Of a stretch of 64,000 bases of DNA, positions 44,270-52,295 are shown in pieces. Location: positions 62,001-126,000 of the forward strand of contig CAVPTA010000007.1 in assembly GCA_963708645.1 (NCBI GenBank), read 5' to 3'. The position numbers were made by a program, and so were the translations under genes. The notes under the pieces were generated by a model that saw only the letters and a program-made list of their open reading frames with translations, was not told where the DNA came from and made no database searches. The DNA comes from RYN-133 sp963708645. GTDB taxonomy: Bacteria; Actinomycetota; Actinomycetes; Mycobacteriales; Jatrophihabitantaceae. Position 1 is the first letter of the stretch. Each line of letters begins with the position of its first letter.

Positions 44270-46981
44270 CTAACTCGCTGACAGCACCCACGCGACGATC
44301 TCAGTGCGTGAGGTGAAGCCGAGCTTGATCAGGATGTTGCGAACGTGCGTCTCGACGGTGCGCTCCGACAGCACGAGGTGTTCAGCTATGTCGCGGTTGG
44401 ACAGCGCGCGGCTGATCAATTCGGCCACCTCGCGCTCGCGGGCCGTGAGCGGTGAGGACGAGTCAGCGTCGAGCCGGGCCAGGACGGAGCCGGCCCGCTG
44501 CATCGGCCGCGGCATGTCGAGCCGTCGGAATTCGGCGTGCGCAGCGGCAGCCAGCTCGCGGGCTCTCGCCGTCTCGCCGCCGCAGGCGACCAGCGAGCGT
44601 GCACACCCGAGCTGGGCGAGCGCGATGAAGGGACGCGCGCCGATTCGGCTGTCGAGCCCTATTGCCTTCACGTAGTGCTCGATCGCCTGAGCATGCTCAC
44701 CGGCGACATGGGCGAGGTCGCCGAGCAGCAAGGCCCAGGCGCCGTACGTGTAGACCGCACCCGATCCGTCGCCCTGGTAGTCATCGGCGAACTCGGCAAG
44801 CACTCGATGCACAGCCGCGGCTGCATCGGCGTCGTCGAGCAGCACTGCCGCGACTGCGACCTGCTGCATGGTCGCCGCCCAGCGCACGCCGCGAGGGAAC
44901 GTGGCCGGCAGGTCGCGGAACTCGGCGAACTCGGCGCGCGCAAGGTCGAGGTCACCGCCGATCGCGTGCAGGATCGGGAAGCTGATGCGCACCAAGGGCA
45001 TCGGCGGCCCTGCTGCGATCTGCTGCTCCCAGTCGGCACCTGCCTCGGTGAGGTCGCTGCGCATGACGGCGAGCTGCACGGCGAACGCCGTCGACAGCCC
45101 GATCAGCGACATGTCGCCGAGCCGTTCACCCAGAGTGCGGGCTGCGACGTTCGCCTCACGGGCGTCGGCGAAGTCACCCCGCAGTGCGGCGAGCATCGCC
45201 GTCCACCGCAGGTGATGCCAGCGCGCGGTCACGGAACGGCCGACCGTCGCGATCCCTTCGAGTGCAGCCAGGTCGGCATCTACGTCGCCGAGCGAGCCCA
45301 GCTGCAGTTCCGCGTCAAGACGCCACAGATGGCCCCACATCGCCGCGGTGGGCCGCGTTGTTCGCTCGGCGATGATCAGCGCCTTGGTGCCGAGCGCGAA
45401 ACGTTCGTGAACCGTCGCGGGCGCCATGATCGTGTGGTATCGAGCGGCGATCGTCTCGAACTGCGCGTCCGCGTCGTCGCAGCGCTGTGCCTCCGCCATC
45501 GCTTCGAGGGCAAGACCGCGCGCCCGTTCCGGATCACCGTCGAGTTCGGCCGCGGCCGTTGCGAGTTGCGCCAGCAGTCGCGCGCGCCTCGCGTGGTCGG
45601 TTGCATCGATGTCGCGGACGGCGTCCTCGCACAGGGAGGCGATCACGCGGTAGACATCCGGCAGCCCGCTGCCGTGCACAACGAGGGCCGCGTCGGCCGC
45701 AAGGTCGGGACGTCCGGCCGCTCGTGCGGCTGCAGCAGCTGCGACGCAGCTCTGCGCGCTGCGAGCGGCGAATCCCTGCAGCAGCTGCACCTGCGCCAGG
45801 CGCACCAACATCGCCGCAACGTCCTCGTCGAGGTCGCGCGCGCACGCGACCGCCAGCTCTGCGTAGCGGGCGGCGTCGTCGAAGGCGAGAGTGGCACGGG
45901 CCGCGTCGTCGGCGCGCACAGCCCACGCCAGGCAGCGGCGGTGGTCGCCGACGCGCCGCCAGTGTGCGGTGATCATTCCGGGGAGCCCGCTCGCATTCGT
46001 CTCGAGAGCCTCCGCGGCCGCCCGGTGCAGGTCGAGGCGACGGGCCTCCGGCAGGCCTGCGTACACGGCATCGCGCACCAGCGCGTGCTCGAACGCCTGC
46101 CCGCGCAGCACGCCTGCGCGACGCGCCAGGTCGAGGTCGTCGGCGACGTCGTTCCGTCCGGTCATCTGCGCCAGGATCGGCGCGACGATGCGCTCGCCCA
46201 GCACGCTCGCCGCCTCGACGACGGCGCGCGCTTCTGGAGGCAGGGCCAGCACGCGGGCGGCGACCAGGCGGCGCAGCTCAGGACGCTCGGCCAGCGCGGC
46301 GGTCAGCGGCGTGCCGAGGTCGGCCGCGATCAGGCTGACCAGCAGCGGATTGCCGCCGGTCGCGGCATGGACGGCTGTGGCACGGTCGGGATCGGCGGCA
46401 AGGGCGGGCTGCCACTCGGCGAGATCGGCCGGCGCGAGGCCGCCGAGCTCTACGAACTCGGCGCCGGCGCGTGCCAGGTCGGGCAGGACGGCCTCCCACG
46501 GCGGGTACGCCTCGTGCCGGGCCGTCACTACGAGGGCGATCGCGATCGAATCGATCTCGTTCGCAACGTGTCTGAGCAACTGCAGCGATGCCGTGTCGGC
46601 CCAGTGCAGGTCCTCGAGCACGAGCAGCAGCCCGGCCGGGTCGGCCTCGCCGCGCACCAATTCCGTCAGGCCGACGAAGTGCTGGAAACGTCCCGCCGCG
46701 TCCCCAGCCTCACCCGTCGCGAGGCTCGCCGCACGGCCGCGCAGCACACGCTGCCACGGCCACAGCGGCGGCATGCCGTCGTCGGCGACCGCGTAGCCGC
46801 GGGACACCGGCAGTGACGCCTCGTGTGCGGCGTCGATCGCGGCCTCGGCCAGGCGCGTCTTCCCGATCCCTGCCGCGCCGGTGACCACGACGAGCCGGCC
46901 ATTACGCGCCCCGGCTGACGCGATGGCACCGCGCAGGACGCCGAGCTCTTCGTGCCTACCGACCAGCGGCTGCCGGGCCAT
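44270..46981 (-). CDS. LuxR-family transcriptional regulator with AAA ATPase (LAL type)
   Basis: 903 residues from the ATG at 46981. The N-terminal ATPase has Walker A GAAGIGKT (35-42) and Walker B LLVLEDLHWAD. A long TPR-like middle follows, then a LuxR/GerE HTH in the last ~60 residues (LTAREREVAELISRALSNRD, then SERTVETHVRNILIKLGF). Large ATP-binding LuxR regulators of this type respond to inducer or to ATP-driven assembly. Its ATPase and TPR parts resemble those of the two cyclases, so these three proteins may share a sensing mode. It heads the LuxR-cyclase-MBL operon. Confidence 0.92.
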   Translation of the reverse strand: MARQPLVGRHEELGVLRGAIASAGARNGRLVVVTGAAGIGKTRLAEAAIDAAHEASLPVSRGYAVADDGMPPLWPWQRVLRGRAASLATGEAGDAAGRFQHFVGLTELVRGEADPAGLLLVLEDLHWADTASLQLLRHVANEIDSIAIALVVTARHEAYPPWEAVLPDLARAGAEFVELGGLAPADLAEWQPALAADPDRATAVHAATGGNPLLVSLIAADLGTPLTAALAERPELRRLVAARVLALPPEARAVVEAASVLGERIVAPILAQMTGRNDVADDLDLARRAGVLRGQAFEHALVRDAVYAGLPEARRLDLHRAAAEALETNASGLPGMITAHWRRVGDHRRCLAWAVRADDAARATLAFDDAARYAELAVACARDLDEDVAAMLVRLAQVQLLQGFAARSAQSCVAAAAAARAAGRPDLAADAALVVHGSGLPDVYRVIASLCEDAVRDIDATDHARRARLLAQLATAAAELDGDPERARGLALEAMAEAQRCDDADAQFETIAARYHTIMAPATVHERFALGTKALIIAERTTRPTAAMWGHLWRLDAELQLGSLGDVDADLAALEGIATVGRSVTARWHHLRWTAMLAALRGDFADAREANVAARTLGERLGDMSLIGLSTAFAVQLAVMRSDLTEAGADWEQQIAAGPPMPLVRISFPILHAIGGDLDLARAEFAEFRDLPATFPRGVRWAATMQQVAVAAVLLDDADAAAAVHRVLAEFADDYQGDGSGAVYTYGAWALLLGDLAHVAGEHAQAIEHYVKAIGLDSRIGARPFIALAQLGCARSLVACGGETARARELAAAAHAEFRRLDMPRPMQRAGSVLARLDADSSSPLTAREREVAELISRALSNRDIAEHLVLSERTVETHVRNILIKLGFTSRTEIVAWVLSAS

Positions 46982-47102
46982 CGGGCCAGTATGTCCGTCC
47001 GTCGGCCAGATCAGTACCGGATTGCGTGGTGGCACTGATGCGCGCGGGGGTGCCGTGACGACACAGTCGACGGCACCCAACCGCGCCAGGATCGGAGATC
47101 CC

Positions 47103-47435
47103 ATGTACGCACAGTTCACCTACTTCGACGGCCCGCGCAGCGCCGAGGTCTCGGCCGCGAGCGACCACGCCGGTCGCGACCGCATCCAGCCGGCGATCGA
47201 GGCCGACCCGCTGATGCAGCAGGAACTCGTGTCGCTGCTCGTCGTGCGCAAGGACGACGGCAGCCAGATCGTCATCGCAGTCACCCGCACCGAGGCGGGC
47301 CTGGCCCGTTCCCGCGAGATCATCATGAACACCGAGCTGCTGCCGGACGAGGACCCCACGTTGCTCTCCGAGCCCGACCGGGTCGAGGTGTACGACGTCG
47401 TCGACTCGCGTACGTACCAGCCGGCAACGGTCTGA
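47103..47435 (+). CDS. Conserved hypothetical protein, ABM-like
   Basis: 110 residues. The pattern YAQFTYFDGPRSAEVSAASD, then VSLLVVRKDDGSQIVIAVTR and ARSREIIMNTELLP, is compatible with a dimeric ferredoxin-like (ABM) fold, but no family was recognised with certainty. It is divergent from the LuxR-AAA gene (121-bp gap) and converges on rsmE, ending 3 bp from it. The ATG at 47103 is chosen because it opens the first strand. Function unknown. Confidence 0.65.
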   Translation: MYAQFTYFDGPRSAEVSAASDHAGRDRIQPAIEADPLMQQELVSLLVVRKDDGSQIVIAVTRTEAGLARSREIIMNTELLPDEDPTLLSEPDRVEVYDVVDSRTYQPATV

Positions 47436-47438
47436 GGT

Positions 47439-48149
47439 TCAGGACCAGCGGCCGAGGCGCATCGACAATGCGGCAAGCACTGCAGCTCCCGCTGTCGACG
47501 TACGCAGCACCGGCTCACCGAGCCGCACCGCCGTCGCACCGTTCGAAGCGAAGGCATCGAGTTCGTCGTCGGCGATTCCGCCTTCGGGCCCGACGATGAT
47601 CACGATCTCACCGCTGGCCGGCAGCTCCACGCCGGCCAGCGGTGTCGTTGCGGCCTCGTGCAGGACGAGCGTCGGTGCCAGGTCGCGTGTGACGGCTAGT
47701 GGACGCACGTCGGGCACCCACGCGCGGCGGCTCTGCTTCGCCGCCTCGCGGGCCGTGCGGCGCCACTTGTCCAACGCCTTGGCACCGCGTGCCCCGTGCC
47801 ATTGCGCCACCGACCGCGCGGCCGCCCACGGAACGATCGCGTCGACGCCGAGCTCGGTCATCGTCTCGACTGCGAGCTCGGCCCGGTCGCCCTTCGGCAG
47901 GGCTTGGACGACGACGAGCCGCGGGTCGGGAGCGGCCACGAACCGCCGCGCCGCAACCTGCAGGTCGAGCCCGTCGCCGGTCACCGCGGTGACCTTGCAG
48001 TCGAGAAGACTGCCGCGTCCGTCACCGACGACGAGAGCCTCACCGACGCCGATGCGACGCACCCGCGCCGCGTGCCGTCCTTCGTGACCGGTCAGCGCGA
48101 ACGAATCCCCGCCGGGCAGCTCGTCAACGAAGAAGAGCGCAGCAGTCAC
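47439..48149 (-). CDS. rsmE: 16S rRNA (uracil(1498)-N3)-methyltransferase
   Basis: SPOUT methyltransferase of 236 residues modifying U1498 of 16S rRNA. HEGRHAARVRRIGVGEALVV is the N-terminal PUA-like region, KGDRAELAVETMTELGVDAI and ERS-like WAAARSVAQWHG follow, and the knot carries EIVIIVGPEGGIADDELDAF, then VRLGEPVLRTSTAG. The start overlaps the dnaJ stop by 4 bp. dnaJ-rsmE adjacency is the usual actinobacterial order. Confidence 0.94.
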   Translation of the reverse strand: MTAALFFVDELPGGDSFALTGHEGRHAARVRRIGVGEALVVGDGRGSLLDCKVTAVTGDGLDLQVAARRFVAAPDPRLVVVQALPKGDRAELAVETMTELGVDAIVPWAAARSVAQWHGARGAKALDKWRRTAREAAKQSRRAWVPDVRPLAVTRDLAPTLVLHEAATTPLAGVELPASGEIVIIVGPEGGIADDELDAFASNGATAVRLGEPVLRTSTAGAAVLAALSMRLGRWS

Positions 48150-49282
48150 TGTCTGAAGGAATCGCGTAACTTGCCGAACAGACCGCCGGCCTTCGTGACC
48201 GCGGCGACGTCCTCGTGCCGCAATGCGGCCAACTCGCGCAGCAGCCGCTCCTGCTCCTCGTCGAGACGCGTCGGGACGCGCACGTCGACATGCACCAGCA
48301 GGTCACCACGCTGCGTGCTGCGCAGTCGCGGCACGCCCTTGCCCCGCAGGGTGAACACCGTGCCGCTCTGTGTGCCGGCGCGGATGTCGAGCTTCTCCTC
48401 GCCGTCGAGCGTGGTGAGGATCAGGTCGGTGCCGAGCGCGGCCGCGGTCATCGGCACCTGGATGTGGCAGTGCAGGTCGCTGCCCTCGCGGGTGAACGTG
48501 TCATGCGGCTGCTCGGCGACCTCGACGTACAGGTCGCCGGCCGGGCCGCCGCCGGGGCCGACCTCGCCCTGACCGGACAACCGGATGCGCATGCCGTCCT
48601 CGATGCCTGCCGGGACGTCGACGGTGATCGTGCGACGTGCCCTGACACGCCCCTCGGTGCCGCAGGCCGGGCATGGGGTCGGGATCTGCTGGCCGGTGCC
48701 GGCACACGCCGTGCACGCGCGCGTGGTCATCACCTGGCCGAGGAACGACCGCTGCACCGACTGCAGTTCTCCCGACCCGCCACAGGTGGCGCAGGTGCGC
48801 GGCGAGGTTCCGGGCGCGCAGCCCGAGCCATGGCACTGCTCGCACAGGACCGCTGTCTCGACGGTGATCTCGCGGCGCACTCCGAACGCGGCCTCGTCCA
48901 ACGTCAACGACATCTGCAACAACGCGTCGGCGCCGGGACGGACGCGGCTGCGACGCGAGGCGCCGCGCTGGCCGCCGGCACCGCCGAAGAACGCCTCGAA
49001 CACGTCGCCGAACCCGCCGAAGCCGGAGAACGGGTTGCCTGCGCTGCCGGCGCCCTGCGCGAGCGGATCGCCGCCGAGGTCGACGATGCGGCGCTTCTCC
49101 GGATCGGAGAGCACCTCGTAGGCGCGTCCGATCTCCTTGAACCGCTCTGCAGCGCCCGCCTCGTGGTTCACGTCGGGGTGGTACTCGCGGGCCAGGCGAC
49201 GGTAGGCACGCTTGATCTCTTCGGGCGTCGCGTCCTGGCGAACGCCGAGCGCGCCGTAGTAGTCGTGCGGTGAGTCAGCCAC
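48146..49282 (-). CDS. dnaJ: Molecular chaperone DnaJ
   Basis: Hsp40 co-chaperone of DnaK, 378 residues. J-domain with HPD at 35-37, Gly/Phe-rich linker (GNPFSGFGGFGDVFEAFFGG), four zinc-finger repeats (CEQCHGSG, CATCGGSG, CTACAGTG, CPACGTEG) and the C-terminal substrate-binding domains. It lacks a downstream dnaK here, as in the second actinobacterial dnaJ copy paired with hrcA. The GTG at 49282 follows AGGACGG. A CIRCE operator sits 21 bp upstream, so HrcA should repress it. Confidence 0.95.
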   Translation of the reverse strand: MADSPHDYYGALGVRQDATPEEIKRAYRRLAREYHPDVNHEAGAAERFKEIGRAYEVLSDPEKRRIVDLGGDPLAQGAGSAGNPFSGFGGFGDVFEAFFGGAGGQRGASRRSRVRPGADALLQMSLTLDEAAFGVRREITVETAVLCEQCHGSGCAPGTSPRTCATCGGSGELQSVQRSFLGQVMTTRACTACAGTGQQIPTPCPACGTEGRVRARRTITVDVPAGIEDGMRIRLSGQGEVGPGGGPAGDLYVEVAEQPHDTFTREGSDLHCHIQVPMTAAALGTDLILTTLDGEEKLDIRAGTQSGTVFTLRGKGVPRLRSTQRGDLLVHVDVRVPTRLDEEQERLLRELAALRHEDVAAVTKAGGLFGKLRDSFRQ

Positions 49283-49303
49283 TGTCCGTCCTATTCACAA
49301 TCA

Positions 49304-49330
49304 CTGGCACTCACGAATAGTGAGTGCCAG
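49304..49330. promoter_or_regulatory. CIRCE element (HrcA operator) upstream of dnaJ
   Basis: CTGGCACTC-N9-GAGTGCCAG, a perfect 9-9-9 inverted repeat. It matches the CIRCE consensus core GCACTC-N9-GAGTGC. It lies in the 61-bp gap between the hrcA stop and the dnaJ GTG. No equivalent was seen upstream of hrcA. Confidence 0.9.
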
Positions 49331-49343
49331 CGACCCAATCTAC

Positions 49344-50363
49344 CTATCGTTCGGCCAGAAGTTCACCGACGTAACGCGCGACCGCCGCCACACGTGCCAT
49401 GGTGTGGCCGTAGTCCATCCGGCGCGGTCCGAGCACGCCCACTGCGCCCAGTTGCGAGCCGCGGGCGCCATAACCGCTGGTGACGACCGAGGTGGCGATC
49501 AGGCCCTCGTGCTGGGTCTCGTTGCCGATGCGTACGACCACCTGGCTGGTGGCCACCGACTGGTCGAGCAGTCGCAGCAGCACGACCTGCTCCTCGAGGG
49601 CCTCGAGCACGGGACGGATCGCCGGGAAGTCGAGCGCGTTCTCGGTCAGGTTCGCCGTGCCGCCGAGCACGATGCGATCACTGTGCGACTCGACCAGTGC
49701 CTCGAGCAGCACGGCGGTCAGCGTCGCGAGCAGCCCGCGCAGTTCAGGAGGGACCTGCGCCGGGAGGTCGCCGATGATCTCGGGCGCTTCGGCGAGCAGC
49801 CGCTCCCGCAGCCGAGCGTTCAGCGTCGCGCGCAGATCGAACACCGACTCGTCCGCCACAGGCACCGGCAGGTCGACCACGCGCTGCTCGACCCGGCCGG
49901 TATCGGTGATGAGCACGAGCATCAACTTGGACGAGGTGAGGCTCACGAGTTCGAGATGGCGCACCCGCGAGCGCGACAGCGACGGGTACTGCACGACCGC
50001 CACGTGCCGGGTGACCTGCGCCAGCAGGCGCACCGCCCTGTGCAGCACGTCATCGAGGTCGGCGGCGCCGTCGAGGAAGGTCTGGATGGCACGCCGCTCG
50101 GCGCCACTGAGCGGCTTGAGCTCGGTGAGCCGGTCGACGAACAGCCGGTAGCCCGCGTCGGTGGGGATGCGCCCCGCGCTGGTGTGCGGCTGGGCGATCA
50201 GGCCCTCCTCCTCGAGCACGGCCATGTCGTTGCGGATCGTGGCCGGCGAGACACCGAGGTTGTGCCGATCGGCGAGGGTCTTGCTGCCGACGGGCTCGTT
50301 GGTCGCGATGAAGTCCTCGACGATCGCGCGCAGCACCTCGAGCCTGCGGTCCGCGGTGGGCAA
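49344..50363 (-). CDS. hrcA: Heat-inducible transcription repressor HrcA
   Basis: Repressor of heat-shock genes binding CIRCE. 339 residues from the TTG at 50363, with GAGGAG about 10 bp upstream; this start gives the normal opening DRRLEVLRAIVEDFIATNEP. The winged-helix motif is SKTLADRHNLGVSPATIRND, followed by SAGRIPTDAGYRLFVDRL. The C-terminal GAF-like domain includes IVLGGTANLTENALDF and GVLGPRRMDYGHTMARVAAV. It is encoded just upstream of dnaJ, whose promoter region carries its operator. Confidence 0.94.
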   Translation of the reverse strand: MPTADRRLEVLRAIVEDFIATNEPVGSKTLADRHNLGVSPATIRNDMAVLEEEGLIAQPHTSAGRIPTDAGYRLFVDRLTELKPLSGAERRAIQTFLDGAADLDDVLHRAVRLLAQVTRHVAVVQYPSLSRSRVRHLELVSLTSSKLMLVLITDTGRVEQRVVDLPVPVADESVFDLRATLNARLRERLLAEAPEIIGDLPAQVPPELRGLLATLTAVLLEALVESHSDRIVLGGTANLTENALDFPAIRPVLEALEEQVVLLRLLDQSVATSQVVVRIGNETQHEGLIATSVVTSGYGARGSQLGAVGVLGPRRMDYGHTMARVAAVARYVGELLAER

Positions 50364-50475
50364 CTCGATGCAACTCCTCGCCGGTCGTCGTGCGTCTTTC
50401 AGCTTAGAGCGGGCTGCTCCCGATTCGTCGGGGTCGGTCGTGTGGGCCATAAGGTGCGGACATGGGAGGAATGTC

Positions 50476-50793
50476 GTGATCTTCAAAAGGGTGCAGGACG
50501 GCCGCCCGTACCCCGACCACGGCCTGTCCGCGCGTGATTGGGCCAACGTCGCGCCGCGCACGATCCGCCTGGACGAGCTGACGACGACCAAGAAGGAACT
50601 CGCCCTCGACCGACTGCTGGACGAGGACTCGACCTTCTACGGCGACCTGTTCCCGCACGCAGTCGCCTACCGCGGCGAGGTCTACCTCGAGGACGGGCTG
50701 CACCGCGCCTTGCGGGCCGCGCTGGAGAACCGCAACACGATCCACGTCCGGATTCTGGATCTGGACGCGCTGAGCAAGAACCGCAATTCCTGA
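50476..50793 (+). CDS. Conserved actinobacterial hypothetical protein next to hrcA
   Basis: 105 residues from the GTG at 50476, preceded by GGGAGGA. The sequence VAPRTIRLDELTTTKKELAL, then YRGEVYLEDGLHRALRAALE, resembles ParB/sulfiredoxin-like nucleotide-binding folds (the EDGLHRA helix after a short beta strand), but no family was firmly recognised. No catalytic motif stands out. It is divergent from hrcA with a 112-bp gap and is 96 bp upstream of the amylase. Confidence 0.7.
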   Translation: MIFKRVQDGRPYPDHGLSARDWANVAPRTIRLDELTTTKKELALDRLLDEDSTFYGDLFPHAVAYRGEVYLEDGLHRALRAALENRNTIHVRILDLDALSKNRNS

Positions 50794-50889
50794 CACACCT
50801 TCCGACCGGAAGCGTTTACCACTACCCTCGCCCGCTACACGGGGTTTCGCCGGTATGTCGGTTCCGGTCCGATTCGTCAGGAGGCCGTC

Positions 50890-52183
50890 ATGGCCCGTCC
50901 CCGAAAGTTCCGTGTCCTCGCGGCGGGTGGAGCGCTCACGCTCGCCGCAGGCATCACCGCCCTCGCGGTCAACGTTGCGGCGGCCAATCCGCGTCACGGC
51001 GGGGATCACCACCGCCCCGGCAACGGCATCGTCGGGAACGTGTCGGCGAACCTGTTCGAGTGGAACTGGCCCTCGGTGGCCAACGAGTGCACGAACGTGC
51101 TCGGCCCGGACGGTTACGCGAGCGTCCAGGTCTCCCCGCCTGCCGACTCGCTGTCGCGAGATCAGCTCGGCAACGGCTCGGACGCCGTGCTGCACCCATG
51201 GTGGGAGGTCTACCAACCGGTCCACTACAACCTGACCAGCCGATTCGGCAACGAGCAACAGTTCAAGGACATGGTCACGACCTGCCGCGCCGCGGGCGTG
51301 AAGGTCATCGTGGACGCCGTCATCAACCACATGACCGGCCAGGGGCACAAGTCGTACGGCGGCGTCGAGTACACGCACTTCAGCTATCCCGACTACGGCT
51401 ACGACAACTTCCATCACCTCGGCACGGGGCCGAACGACTGCGACTCGGCCGACGGTGGCATCGACGACTTCAACGATTATCACCAGCTGATCAGGTGCGA
51501 ACTCGTCGGACTCGCCGACCTGCGCACCGAGGACCCGGCGACGCGGGCGAAGATCGCGGCTTACCTGAACAAGCTGATCGGCTACGGCGTGTCCGGCTTC
51601 CGGGTCGACGCCGCCAAGCACATCGGTCAGGTCGATCTGCTGGCCATCGAACGGCTGCTGCACCGCACCGCCGACGGCACCGGGAACATCACCGGGTTGC
51701 GCGTGTGGGGCGAGGCGGCCGGCCTGATCCCGAGCGACAAGAGCTTGGTGTTCGTCGAGAACCACGACACCGAACGCGGCGGCAACCCCGCAACGCTGTC
51801 GTACAAGGACGGCGCAACCAACACCATCGCCAGCGACTTCTTGCTCGCGTACGGATACGGCACCCCGCAGGTGTACTCGGGGTTCGCATTCGGCAGCGAC
51901 ACGAACCAGTCGCCGCCCTCGGACGCGAAGGGTACGTCACGAACACCGACTGCAACAACGGCTGGGTGTGCGTCGACCGCTACCCGGGCGTCGTCGGCAT
52001 GGTCGGCTGGCACAACTACGTGGGCCATGCCCCGATCCGCAACTGGTACGACGACAGCACCAACCTGATCGCGTTCACCCGCGGCGGCGGTTTCTTCTCG
52101 ACCAACAACCACACCGACGCGCGCACAGTCACCGTTCGGACCGGGCTGCCGGCCGGCACCTACTGCGACGTGATCCACGGGTC
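50890..52183 (+). pseudogene. Secreted alpha-amylase (GH13), decayed
   Basis: The signal peptide (FRVLAAGGALTLAAGITALA) and GH13 regions are clear: DAVINHM (region I), GFRVDAAKHI with the nucleophile Asp (region II), and FVENHDTERGG with the third carboxylate (region IV). Region III, carrying the acid/base Glu, is missing: after AKHIGQVDLLAIERLLHR the text jumps to GLRVWGEAAGLIPS, about 45 residues short of Streptomyces-type enzymes. A one-base gap at 51930-51932 then shifts the frame before YVTNTDCNNGWVCVDRY. Homology stops at TYCDVIHG (52180), without the normal C-terminus. Confidence 0.8.
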
Positions 52184-52245
52184 GGTCTTCGCTGGCGCTC
52201 GCGCGCGGGCTGGTCGGCCCGAAGCCGTCGTCGCTTTCGCTCCTT

Positions 52246-52290
52246 TGGGCTTGGTCCGACTGGGCTTGGTCCGACTGGGCTTGGTCCGAC
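52246..52290. repeat. Three tandem copies of a 15-bp repeat
   Basis: TGGGCTTGGTCCGAC occurs three times without interruption, between the end of amylase homology and the hemW stop (52296). In the amylase frame it would read LGLVR units. It is a simple tandem duplication in a convergent intergenic gap and forms no strong hairpin. Confidence 0.85.
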
Positions 52291-52295
52291 CGCTC

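Noticed and set aside
40392..44273. A 1293-codon open frame on the plus strand
   Set aside because: It is antisense to the second cyclase gene, has no family-like sequence and reflects the stop-poor opposite frame of a GC-rich gene.
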